From Nitrospira sp. (GTDB lineage: Bacteria > Nitrospirota > Nitrospiria > Nitrospirales > Nitrospiraceae), in contig JAFEBM010000038.1 of NCBI GenBank assembly GCA_018242685.1, forward strand, positions 1-33,480: a stretch of DNA of 33,480 nucleotides, written 5' to 3'. Position 1 is the stretch's first letter, and the number at the start of each line of letters is the position of its first letter. Below are positions 1 to 8,168 of this stretch, one piece after another. A program made the position numbers and the translations under genes. The notes under the pieces are model-generated. The model was not told the origin of the DNA, did no database searches, and saw only the letters and a list, made by a program, of their open reading frames with translations.

Positions 1-770
<770 letters not shown>

Positions 771-875
771 GTGTTCTTAGAATTTGGACCAAGGGCCACC
801 ACTTCAATACACCTTACACCTTGCTCAACGTCCTCTATTCAGTTTTCAAAGAACGATCACGCTCATCACGCGAGC
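771..875 (-). promoter_or_regulatory. rrn leader with boxA-like antitermination element
   Basis: Transcribed spacer between the rrn promoter and mature 16S. On the minus strand, 843-855 reads close to the boxA consensus TGCTCTTTGAAAA (about 11 of 13), the NusB/S10 recognition element that protects rRNA transcripts from Rho. The leader also holds the precursor strand that would pair 3' of 16S for RNase III processing, but that partner lies outside the window. Confidence 0.6.
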
Positions 876-880
876 CGCGC

Positions 881-909
881 ACTATACAACGTGCAGCGTA
901 GCGTGTCAA
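881..909 (-). promoter_or_regulatory. Sigma-70-type rrn promoter
   Basis: On the minus strand TTGACA (904-909) and TATAGT (881-886) are separated by exactly 17 bases, an almost perfect housekeeping promoter upstream of 16S. The bases after the -10 box are very GC-rich (GCGCGGCTCGCG), the usual discriminator of stringently controlled rRNA promoters. An A/T-richer stretch upstream of the -35 box, around 920-950, could act as an UP element (inference). Transcription would start near 874. Confidence 0.85.
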
Positions 910-1182
910 GGGACCCGCTCGAAATAATTCGGGTAGTTTCCCTTTTAGCACCGCACCGTGACTCGCCGTCAGGCGCGGTCATCAGGCAGGAACACAACAA
1001 CCATCGAACGATCGGTACCATACACAAGGCACCCAGCAGGAGTCAAGTCTCATTCTCTGTATCAGGAAAAATTCTGTCGGTCATCGAATCACCACAAGCC
1101 AAGCGGCTACGGACTATCTCAAAAACCATAAGTCAATCGATCCGAGAAAATCTGCTTCGTGCTGAATTTGAGGACCATACGC
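910..1182. other. Intergenic region upstream of the rrn promoter
   Basis: Apart from a possible UP element next to the rrn promoter, I see no gene, RNA or strong hairpin here. The open frames crossing it have no ribosome binding site and no recognisable composition. Confidence 0.5.
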
Positions 1183-1392
1183 CTACAGCAACCGCCTTAC
1201 GGCGGATGTAATACTTGAGTGAGCGGAACGAGCCCGCTTCAAGTTGTTCTGTGACAATGACTGTTCTTCGATATCCCGCATCAAGCGTTGGAATTCAGGA
1301 CTCTTGCGGATAAGCTGGGTTGCCGCTCCCATCAGCCTATCGATCTGGCCATCCGTCAGATATGCAACCAGATCTTTAAAGTGGCGCGGCAT
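1183..1392 (-). CDS. Small hypothetical protein (69 aa)
   Basis: I do not recognise the family. The product is small, basic and soluble, with no signal peptide. Its middle part (DGQIDRLMGAATQLIRKSPE) looks helical, and the C-terminus is rich in Arg and Ser. A purine-rich AAAGAGGAG lies just before the ATG, but the AGGAG core is only one base from the start, so initiation may be weak. It stands alone: the molybdoenzyme gene to the right is divergent and the rrn promoter lies to the left. It could be a real small gene or a chance frame. Confidence 0.45.
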   Translation of the reverse strand: MPRHFKDLVAYLTDGQIDRLMGAATQLIRKSPEFQRLMRDIEEQSLSQNNLKRARSAHSSITSAVRRLL

Positions 1393-1567
1393 GCTCCTCT
1401 TTCAGAAAATGGTGGCGATTCTGCCATAAACACACGAGAACAATGTCCGGCATCACGAAACCTCCTTCTACCGAAACTGCCTTGCGCAATATTGCCTACC
1501 ATGACACCGTCATTGTGTTGAATCGCACCCCTGTATGATAATGAATCAAACGATCGGAACAAGAGCA

Positions 1568-2587
1568 ATGCGCTTCTCACGACGAACCATCCTGAAGGCA
1601 ACCGGTCTCGGAGCCCTGACCGCCGCGACCGACGGGTGCGATGTCGTCGGCGGCGTCTTCGGCCGCATGTTCGCCGTCCCTCCTCGCGACACGACCTACT
1701 TCACACCCAACTCAAAATTCTACATCGTGAATTATGCCGACGGCGCCGTCTCTGCATCGCGCGATCTGAACATCGAGCAGTGGAAAGTGACCATTAAAGG
1801 CTCGGTGAACAACCCGATGTCGCTTGGCTGGCGCGATATTTTGAATCGCGATTCCTACGATCAGATCTCCACCTTGATGTGCATCGATACACTGCCCGGC
1901 GGCGACAGTATGGGAACGGCTACCTGGCGCGGCATCTCGCTGAAGAAACTACTTATCGACTGCGGCGCAGACACCGAGACGGCACGTGATGTCGTCTTCC
2001 GCGGCATCGACGGCTACGACGACAGCATTCCGTTCACCCGCGCGATGCAGGACGACGTCATGCTGGCGTTTCTCATGAACGGCGAAAAGCTGCCGAAGGA
2101 ACACGGCTTCCCGCTCCGCCTCCTGGTGCCGGGTCTCTACGGCATCAAGAACGTGAAGTGGATCGTCGAAATCGAAGTCTATCCCGGCGACTATAAGGGC
2201 TACTGGCAACGGAAGGGCTGGACTGATGACGGCACGATCAAAGTTTTTTCACGCATCGACTCGCCTGGACATTACCAAACACTTCGCGGAGCCGAACACA
2301 CCTTTCGAGGCATCGCCTTCGGCGGACCAAACAGTATCGGCAAAGTGGAAATCAGCTTCGATGCCGGACGCACCTGGAACGACTGCCGAATCGAACCGCC
2401 CATGTCGCCGTATTCCTGGGTCATCTGGAGCTATACGTGGCGGCCGCCAAAACCGGGGAAATTTCAGACCGTCGTCCGCGCGACGGATACGAAGGGACAA
2501 CTCCAGATCGCCGAAATCGTGCGTCCCCAACCAGCCGGTGCCAGCGGGTATCATACGATCATTTCGGAAGTGGAGTCGATCGGTTGA
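1568..2587 (+). CDS. Sulfite oxidase-family molybdopterin oxidoreductase, Tat-exported
   Basis: Probable periplasmic molybdenum enzyme of the sulfite oxidase family (339 aa from this start). Two domains are visible. The first binds molybdopterin and contains the Mo-ligating cysteine in STLMCIDTLPGG (about residue 105). The second, from about residue 245, resembles the Ig-like Mo-co dimerisation domain (KVEISFDAGRTWNDC, then WRPPKPGKF). That second domain separates it from MsrP/YedY, which lacks it. The N-terminus has a twin-arginine motif (SRRTILK) and a short hydrophobic stretch ending in DGC, so it may be a Tat lipoprotein. The ATG at 1568 puts the twin arginines at residues 5-6; in-frame ATGs at 1535 and 1541 are alternatives, and none has a strong ribosome binding site. 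The substrate is unknown. No haem or partner cytochrome gene is adjacent. Confidence 0.85.
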   Translation: MRFSRRTILKATGLGALTAATDGCDVVGGVFGRMFAVPPRDTTYFTPNSKFYIVNYADGAVSASRDLNIEQWKVTIKGSVNNPMSLGWRDILNRDSYDQISTLMCIDTLPGGDSMGTATWRGISLKKLLIDCGADTETARDVVFRGIDGYDDSIPFTRAMQDDVMLAFLMNGEKLPKEHGFPLRLLVPGLYGIKNVKWIVEIEVYPGDYKGYWQRKGWTDDGTIKVFSRIDSPGHYQTLRGAEHTFRGIAFGGPNSIGKVEISFDAGRTWNDCRIEPPMSPYSWVIWSYTWRPPKPGKFQTVVRATDTKGQLQIAEIVRPQPAGASGYHTIISEVESIG

Positions 2588-2600
2588 TCGAAAAACGAAC

Positions 2601-2849
2601 TCAGTTGTTCGGGTATGGCTGAGCAGAGGGATTCTGATATGACGGGCTACTTTTATCACAGACAGTCCGATAAGTCTTATCGCGAAGCTCATACGTTTCA
2701 CACCGATTCCCGTTTGCGTCAGTTGATGCACCAACGGACCGACCAACCTCATGACACAAAGAGAATCTTCCAACCTCGATCAGCTTGCAACACCCTGTCA
2801 ATGCAGCAAAGCACATCAGAAGCTCGCTACCTATCACCCACGTTTTCAT
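2601..2849 (-). CDS. Small cysteine-containing lipoprotein (82 aa)
   Basis: Unrecognised small protein. The ATG at 2849 is chosen because AGGAGG lies six bases upstream; a start 21 bases earlier lacks this. The N-terminus MKTWVIGSELLMCFAALTGC is a lipoprotein signal with lipobox LTGC. The mature part is about 60 residues, with several further cysteines and a C-terminus rich in Pro, Asn and Tyr. It converges on the molybdoenzyme gene with 13 bases between the stop codons. The strong ribosome site and clean lipobox support a real gene. Function unknown. Confidence 0.65.
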   Translation of the reverse strand: MKTWVIGSELLMCFAALTGCCKLIEVGRFSLCHEVGRSVGASTDANGNRCETYELRDKTYRTVCDKSSPSYQNPSAQPYPNN

Positions 2850-3040
2850 CGTGCCCTCCTTGAAATCCACGGGCCTAGATCTCCTTCATCGGCTGGCATT
2901 ACCAGTAAATAGTAGCACAGGCGCTTAGCCTTTGATGACTCAGATGGGCCGTTTCTGGCAAAGGGTCAGTAAGAACACAGTAGATGCCCCTTTCGCAGTC
3001 GTCCGAGCTTAGAGTACCATGACGCCATTGGAGAACACTG

Positions 3041-3862
3041 ATGGCTGATCCGCTGGTTAATCCCGTTATGCAAGGCGATTACCAGCAGAACGCGCTTGAG
3101 ATTTCGACGGCCCAATCCGCTGACGATGTGCTCAAGCAAGCCGATGCCCTTGTGCGGCACGATTCTCGCGCAGACTTGATGCAAGCTGCCTGTTACTATC
3201 TCGCCGCAGCACATTTTCTGGAGAACCAGGATCCTCCCAGATCGGCACAGGCCTACCACAGCGCTGGTTAGCGCCTCCATTGTCTAGAGCAATTTGAGCA
3301 AGCCGGACGGGCGTTTTCCAATGCCGGCAGGGTTGCGGAGCAAACGGCAGCGGCAATGCCCGCAGGGCTGGACCAATGTGGCTTGCAGCATCTCGCGGTG
3401 CGGGCCTATTCACGGGCGAACAATTCGTTCGCCGAAGCCGGCGAGTTGAACGCTTCAGAAACGGAATACCTGAACGAACGACACGCGCGACTCGTCTGGT
3501 CCAAGATGCGGGGCAAACATCCGCCGGCTCTTTCGACATGGAAGACGACGAGCAATTTCGGCATGAGCATCCCGTACTGGATAGGATGGATCGGCGGAGC
3601 ACTCGCCGCCTTCAGCTTGCTGTACGAGCTCTTCTTTCGGCTTCAGTGGTTCGAACCCATGGGCAATACGACACCTTCAGCCTGGATTCCCTTGTGGTCC
3701 GGATTTTATTACACCATCAACGTCACATCCTCGCTGGCACTCGTGGAATACCAACCGGTCCATCCCATCTGCCAGGCGGTGGTCATGCTCAACGTGATTG
3801 CCGGTTATCTCCTTCTCGGAATTGGCATCGGCATGGTGGGACGCATAATGCGGACCCACTAG
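3041..3862 (+). pseudogene. TPR-like membrane protein with pore-like C-terminus, interrupted by an in-frame amber stop
   Basis: One reading frame runs from the ATG at 3041 (GGAG eight bases upstream) to the stop at 3860-3862, broken only by TAG at 3269-3271. Sequence on both sides belongs together: Ala-rich helical repeats of the type AYHSAG and AFSNAGR and NSFAEAGE continue across the stop in the same frame, with no ATG for the next 28 codons. A single C-to-T change of a CAG codon would explain it. After the helical part come three hydrophobic segments: WIGWIGGALAAFSLLYELFF, a short re-entrant-like stretch FYYTINVTSSLALVEY, and VMLNVIAGYLLLGIGIGMVG. Their spacing resembles a two-helix ion-channel pore, but the TVGYGD filter is absent. 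It may be a pseudogene, a sequence error, or read through. The 3' part could restart at the ATG at 3356. Confidence 0.7.
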
Positions 3863-3909
3863 CGCCGTGGATCCGCGGGCGAGTCTCATGCTGTGTGAAG
3901 AATCTGGAC

Positions 3910-4419
3910 CTAGACAGCACGCGATCGCTGTAGCACCTCAAGCACCAGCAACAATACACCGATCGTAATGCAGACATCGGCCATGTTGAAGATGCCGGTG
4001 CGGAGGCTGCCGATGCCGAGGTTCATGAAGTCGATGACACGTCCATCGTGAAGCAGGCGATCTAAGAGATTGCCTATGCCTCCGCTGAGCACGAGGCTCC
4101 AGGCAGCGGCGGAAAGCGGCGGCATCTGCTTGGCGACGAAGAGAACAATCGCCAACCCCACAAGCCACAGCGCTGGGAACACTTGGAAAAGAATAACTTG
4201 TAGCTCCTCGGAAAACCCGCTGCCGAGACTCAAGAAGGCGCCCCTGTTCTCGGCATATTCCAGGCGAACGGTATCGTGAAACCACGATCGAGGAGACTCG
4301 AAGGCTAAGTACTGTTGAGCGACCTCTTTTGTAAGTTGGTCACAGCCGACACAGCTAACGAGCAGTAGCGCGATCAACAAGCCTCGCTTGAACCGCACAG
4401 TTGAGAGTCTTGCGCTCAT
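3910..4419 (-). CDS. lspA: Lipoprotein signal peptidase (signal peptidase II)
   Basis: Inner-membrane aspartyl protease that removes the signal peptide of prolipoproteins after lipid attachment. The 169 aa length is normal. Conserved family blocks are all present: DQLTK near residue 27, ENRGAF near 57, GGIGNLLDRL at 113-122, VIDF with catalytic Asp at about 130, and FNMAD with the second catalytic Asp at about 148. Four membrane helices are evident. It converges with the interrupted gene on the left and lies 88 bases downstream of the small ribbon-helix-helix gene. The many lipobox proteins in this window are its expected substrates. Confidence 0.97.
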   Translation of the reverse strand: MSARLSTVRFKRGLLIALLLVSCVGCDQLTKEVAQQYLAFESPRSWFHDTVRLEYAENRGAFLSLGSGFSEELQVILFQVFPALWLVGLAIVLFVAKQMPPLSAAAWSLVLSGGIGNLLDRLLHDGRVIDFMNLGIGSLRTGIFNMADVCITIGVLLLVLEVLQRSRAV

Positions 4420-4507
4420 CTTATGAGCCTTCGAGGAAGTGCGTCAGCTGGTTCCGCTCCAACACTTGGCCCCTTATACCGCATACCGCCTACATCACAA
4501 GCGAGTA

Positions 4508-4741
4508 TCAAGACGACTGGTCTTTGCGCGGACGACCGACAGGCAACTTTCCCTTTCTCTTCTTGAAACGCTTCCCTTTTTCCAGTTTTTTAAGCGTAGC
4601 TTGGATCGCGGATTCGACGACACCGGTGAGCGTCAGCTTTGGGCTCCAAAAAACGACGGTTCGCAACCGCTCGACCATATCGGCGGATAGAGACAGTGTG
4701 ACTCTTTCCTTACGTTTCAGGGTCTGGCGTTTCTGTTTCAT
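4508..4741 (-). CDS. Small ribbon-helix-helix-like DNA-binding protein
   Basis: 77 aa, strongly basic. Residues 12-52 (ERVTLSLSADMVERLRTVVF, then a Thr/Gly turn and VVESAIQATLKKLE) have the pattern of a ribbon-helix-helix fold: one short beta strand followed by two helices. The C-terminal tail is Lys-rich and ends in VGRPRK, an AT-hook-like GRP core. A good ribosome site (GGGGAGGAT) precedes the ATG. It is likely a transcriptional regulator or an antitoxin-like DNA binder, but no toxin gene adjoins it: lspA is downstream and slp is 270 bases upstream. The target is unknown. Confidence 0.7.
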   Translation of the reverse strand: MKQKRQTLKRKERVTLSLSADMVERLRTVVFWSPKLTLTGVVESAIQATLKKLEKGKRFKKRKGKLPVGRPRKDQSS

Positions 4742-5011
4742 GTGATCCTCCCCTTCACAATGTGGCTGCTTCCTGCATTCACGGCTTATACTTGCATATC
4801 ATGCTCCATTCCGTACACGCAAGGGACTCCACAGGCCGACTCCGTCTTGAATGTCCAACACGAAGACAGCTTGCGTAAGCGCGCTCCCATGATTTGTCGA
4901 TGAAAATCAAGGGCGTAGCGCAGTATTATCGAGGTGTCAGTAAGAGGGTCCTACAATGCAGCAGCTGCGGAACTGCACGGAAGAAATTTCCCGCCCGCGC
5001 CTCTTCACGAA

Positions 5012-5566
5012 TCAAAATCCAATGCCGAACCCGCCGCCACCGCCGAATCTGCCGCCTGTGCCGCTTCCGATTCCAATCGAAAATCGGGGCTGCGTGTAGG
5101 CAGAGCCATAGGATTTCGCCGGCCACGTGTGCAGATATTTCACGATCAACACAGGGTATCGATATTCGACGTCGTCAAGAGGCTCGACCTTTGCGTTCGA
5201 CAGTTCTCCAACGATCGTCATTTTTGCTCCTTCGACAATGGTTGCGGGATCAAGAAACTCCTGATGAACCGCGAGGAACCGTCCTTGCGATTGTTGACGG
5301 TCGAGAATCGGTCGCTCGTCCTTATCAAGGGGCAACTGCAGAAGCTCGATCTGTGTCCCATCTTTCAGTCGTTTCGCCTTCAACACCTCGCCACCGAATA
5401 CCACGATCTTGCCCTGGTATGAATCAGGAGCGGCCACCACTTCAGGAAACGGAACCGTTCGGTCGACCAGAGACTCCAGTTCTTCAGGAATCACTCGTTG
5501 TGAGGAACAGGCTGTCGCCAGCACCAACACGGCCCACCACCACAAGTGAAGAGGCGTCAGACGCAT
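5012..5566 (-). CDS. slp: Slp-family outer-membrane lipoprotein
   Basis: 184 aa from the ATG at 5566. This start puts a typical lipoprotein signal at the N-terminus (MRLTPLHLWWWAVLVLATAC, lipobox ATAC); the longer frame has an unlikely 37-residue extension. The mature part follows the E. coli Slp pattern: PEVVAAPDSYQGKIVVFGGE, then a strand-rich core with ELLQLPLDKDERP, GRFLAVHQEFLDPA and MTIVGEL. The C-terminus after about residue 160 is a Gly-rich tail (GGRFGGGGGFGIG) that is not part of the family core. Slp proteins are starvation- or stress-induced outer-membrane lipoproteins of uncertain role. It diverges from the DUF2959 gene, and the 166-base gap must hold both promoters. Confidence 0.85.
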   Translation of the reverse strand: MRLTPLHLWWWAVLVLATACSSQRVIPEELESLVDRTVPFPEVVAAPDSYQGKIVVFGGEVLKAKRLKDGTQIELLQLPLDKDERPILDRQQSQGRFLAVHQEFLDPATIVEGAKMTIVGELSNAKVEPLDDVEYRYPVLIVKYLHTWPAKSYGSAYTQPRFSIGIGSGTGGRFGGGGGFGIGF

Positions 5567-5732
5567 GTTCACACTATAGCGCGATGATGATGCCGATTCT
5601 ACTCGTCCCGTCTCGTGACAGTGACGGCCTAAGGGCTTTCCCCCTGAATGCTCTTCAGTTATGATGCAACGTCCCATCGTGACGTTTCAGGGTTGCCGCT
5701 CGTCGAACCCACATCCCGTAGTAGAGGTGATC

Positions 5733-6389
5733 ATGCTGCGAGTTATTCTAGCTGTCATGCTGTTGCTCATGCCATTCGGCCTGTCCTCTTGTGACAAGGC
5801 CTATATGGCCACCATGGAGAAGATGGGCTATGCCAAACGTGACATCCTCAGCAGCCGCGTCAAATCGGCGCGGGACGCCCAAGAAGACGCGAAGAAAGAG
5901 ATTCAGACCACGCTGGAACAATTCGGCAAAGTCGTCTCCTATGAAGGCGGGGATCTGGAAGACACCTATAAGAAACTGAGCGATGAACTGGAGACGAGCG
6001 AAGACAGCGCCAAATCGGTCCGGAAGCGGATCTCGGACGTCGAAAGCGTGGCCGATGCCCTCTTTTCGGAATGGGAAGCGGAACTCGGGCAATACTCCAG
6101 CGCCGACCTGCGCCGAAAGAGCCAAGCCAAACTCACCCAGACCAAGAATCGTTACCGAGAGATGCTCGCAGCCATGAAGCGCGCTGAGCAGCGGATTGAA
6201 CCGGTCCTCAACCCGTTGCGCGATCAGGTCCTCTACTTGAAACACAACCTGAACGCGCGCGCACTCGCCGCCATCAAGGGCGAACTCGTCAAAGTGGATG
6301 CGCAAGTCGATCAACTGGTCAAAGACATGAACCGTTCCATCGCCGAAGCCGACAAGTTCATTCAGTCGATGGAGAAAGAATCGGACTGA
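5733..6389 (+). CDS. DUF2959-type coiled-coil lipoprotein
   Basis: 218 aa from the ATG at 5733, which follows AGAGGTGATC and gives a proper lipoprotein signal (MLRVILAVMLLLMPFGLSSC). The mature protein starts DKAYMATMEKMGYAKRDIL, the signature of DUF2959, and is almost entirely helical and charged with long heptad-like stretches. It is probably anchored in the outer or inner membrane and faces the periplasm. The zinc metallopeptidase gene starts 25 bases downstream, so the two are likely co-transcribed. The family has no known biochemical role. Confidence 0.85.
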   Translation: MLRVILAVMLLLMPFGLSSCDKAYMATMEKMGYAKRDILSSRVKSARDAQEDAKKEIQTTLEQFGKVVSYEGGDLEDTYKKLSDELETSEDSAKSVRKRISDVESVADALFSEWEAELGQYSSADLRRKSQAKLTQTKNRYREMLAAMKRAEQRIEPVLNPLRDQVLYLKHNLNARALAAIKGELVKVDAQVDQLVKDMNRSIAEADKFIQSMEKESD

Positions 6390-6414
6390 TAGTGTATTAT
6401 GAGAGAGGGCGGCT

Positions 6415-7284
6415 ATGCGTATCGAAGACCAACGAGAAAGCGACAATATCGAAGATCGCCGCGACCTGGGTCCGGCCCGTATGGGGAGAGGCGGTCTCAG
6501 CATCGCCACTATTCTGCTGGCGCTCGTCGCCAGTTATTTCACGGGCCTCAATCCTCTCACTGTTCTGAACCTCCTGACCGGTGTCCAGAACATGGCCGAG
6601 ACAATGGCTCCGTCTGCCCCATCTGAATCCGGCCCGGTCGGCGCTCCTCAGGATCAACTCGGCAAGTTTGCGTCCGTCGTCCTCGCAGATACCGAAACGA
6701 CATGGCGGGATCTACTCGGCTCGCGGTACCAAGATCCGCGCATGGTGTTGTTTACCGGAGCGGTGCAGTCGGCATGCGGCACGACGTCATCGGCCGTTGG
6801 ACCGTTCTATTGCCCCAATGATCACCGGGTCTATTTGGACCTTGCCTTCTTCGATGAAATGGCGCATCGTCTTGGAGCGGCGGGAGACTTTGCTCAAGCC
6901 TATGTGATCGCCCACGAGATCGGCCACCACGTGCAAAATCTCCTTGGCGTTGCAGAAAAGGTGCACCGGCTCCAACGGCAGGTCTCTGAAGTGGAAAGAA
7001 ACGCGCTGTCGGTTCGAATGGAACTCCAAGCCGATTGCTATGCCGGTATCTGGGGCCATCACGCCAAGCGAGAACGAAACTTGATCGAGCCGGGCGATTT
7101 CGAAGAAGGGCTCCGAGCGGCCGCAGCCATCGGAGACGATCGCTTGCAGAAGATGTCGCGTGGCCATGTCCAACCGGAAAGTTGGACCCACGGTTCATCA
7201 GAACAACGGATGACCTGGCTCAGGCGTGGCCTTGAATCCGGCGATCCCTCGGTCTGTAATACATTCGAGACAAACCGGCTATGA
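6415..7284 (+). CDS. YpfJ-type neutral zinc metallopeptidase
   Basis: 289 aa, family usually listed as putative neutral zinc metallopeptidase (YpfJ). A single membrane helix lies near residues 27-44 (GGLSIATILLALVASYF), leaving a large domain outside the cytoplasm. The zinc site HEIGHH is at about 167-172, and LQADCYAGIWGHHA (about 201-215) supplies the downstream acidic ligand. AGACGTTSSAVGPFYCP-like sequence (QSACGTTSSAVGPFYCP here) is typical of the family. The start follows GAGAGGGCGG. The last bases overlap the next gene by four (ATGA), indicating translational coupling to the FUN14 protein. Substrates are not known. Confidence 0.92.
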   Translation: MRIEDQRESDNIEDRRDLGPARMGRGGLSIATILLALVASYFTGLNPLTVLNLLTGVQNMAETMAPSAPSESGPVGAPQDQLGKFASVVLADTETTWRDLLGSRYQDPRMVLFTGAVQSACGTTSSAVGPFYCPNDHRVYLDLAFFDEMAHRLGAAGDFAQAYVIAHEIGHHVQNLLGVAEKVHRLQRQVSEVERNALSVRMELQADCYAGIWGHHAKRERNLIEPGDFEEGLRAAAAIGDDRLQKMSRGHVQPESWTHGSSEQRMTWLRRGLESGDPSVCNTFETNRL

Positions 7285-7727
7285 GCAATCCGGTTCCTTC
7301 ACCTCAGAGCAGCTTCCTTGCTAAAACACTGGGGACAGTGATGTCCGACCCTCCTTGGGCGGCTAAATCGTTTCTTGCTGCCGGTGCGACGACTGTCGCC
7401 GGACTCGGCGCCTGGCTTAGTAATATGATGTCGCCGGCGCTCGCGACTGCGGGTGGCAGCTTCCTCGGGGGATTCTTGCTTGGATGGGCATTCCGGAAAA
7501 CCTTAAAGTTCGCCCTGTTGGTCACCATCTCATTGCTGGCGCTCATCGCCATCCTGAAAACGACCGGCTGGATTCACCTGGATTGGACCTTGATCCAAGC
7601 GGATGTGAATCGTACGCTTGACTGGGCCCGAGGCAAAGCCCAGGGATTCAAGGAAGTGCTGACCGGCTATCTTCCATCAGCCGGCGCCGGCGGCGCCGGG
7701 GTATTGTTTGGACTTCGGAAAAAGTAG
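7281..7727 (+). CDS. FUN14-family small membrane protein
   Basis: 148 aa with three hydrophobic segments. The central block GGSFLGGFLLGWAFRKTLKF followed by a long helix and TGWIHLDWTLI matches the FUN14 pattern, known from mitochondrial FUNDC proteins and many uncharacterised bacterial proteins. The C-terminus is Gly/Ala-rich with a basic end (LFGLRKK). Its ATG overlaps the metallopeptidase stop, so production is coupled. The role in bacteria is unknown. The pairing with a membrane metallopeptidase suggests a shared envelope function (inference). Confidence 0.8.
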   Translation: MSNPVPSPQSSFLAKTLGTVMSDPPWAAKSFLAAGATTVAGLGAWLSNMMSPALATAGGSFLGGFLLGWAFRKTLKFALLVTISLLALIAILKTTGWIHLDWTLIQADVNRTLDWARGKAQGFKEVLTGYLPSAGAGGAGVLFGLRKK

Positions 7728-7751
7728 CTCGAATCCAATCTGGCATACCGA

Positions 7752-8156
7752 CTAATTGTTCTTCCTCACCGACCGAACGTCCAGCGTCCCCAAGAAGTGT
7801 CCCTCAATCGTCACCTGATCGCCGTCCTTGAGCATAACCGGTCCCATCTGGCAAATCGCCGCATAGCTCGCTTGAACCGTCCCAGTGCCGTCATCAACCG
7901 TAAAATCTTGGATACACTTCTCCAGCTTCGTGTTATTGCCGATGAAATGGTGTATTTGGTAACCGCTGACTGTGCCCTCTACCTGGACGACTTTCATTTT
8001 GTACGCTTCAGAATAGGTCTGTAGCGAATTGATTTTCACAGGTTCAGTTGCCCATGTGCTGGGCGCGAGTAGGCCAAGGGCCAGCAGCATCAGTCCCATG
8101 CGTTTCGTCGCAGTTTTCATCACAGGATGCGCTGTCATTTGAGCAAGATCCTGCAT
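7752..8156 (-). CDS. Exported OB-fold protein
   Basis: 134 aa from the second of two adjacent ATGs. AAAGGAGGG lies six bases before this one and only three before the first (8159). A signal peptide is visible but begins some 12 residues in (MKTATKRMGLMLLALGLLAP, cleavage near WA-TEP), so the n-region is unusually long; a start at 8120 would fit the signal better but lacks a ribosome site. The mature part (about 95 aa) has a five-strand OB-fold pattern: VVQVEGTVSGYQ, FTVDDGTGTVQASY, GDQVTIEGHFLG. Two cysteines remain. It starts nine bases after the Lon-like protease gene and is surely in its operon. Ligand unknown. Confidence 0.7.
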   Translation of the reverse strand: MQDLAQMTAHPVMKTATKRMGLMLLALGLLAPSTWATEPVKINSLQTYSEAYKMKVVQVEGTVSGYQIHHFIGNNTKLEKCIQDFTVDDGTGTVQASYAAICQMGPVMLKDGDQVTIEGHFLGTLDVRSVRKNN

Positions 8157-8168
8157 CATAACCCTCCT

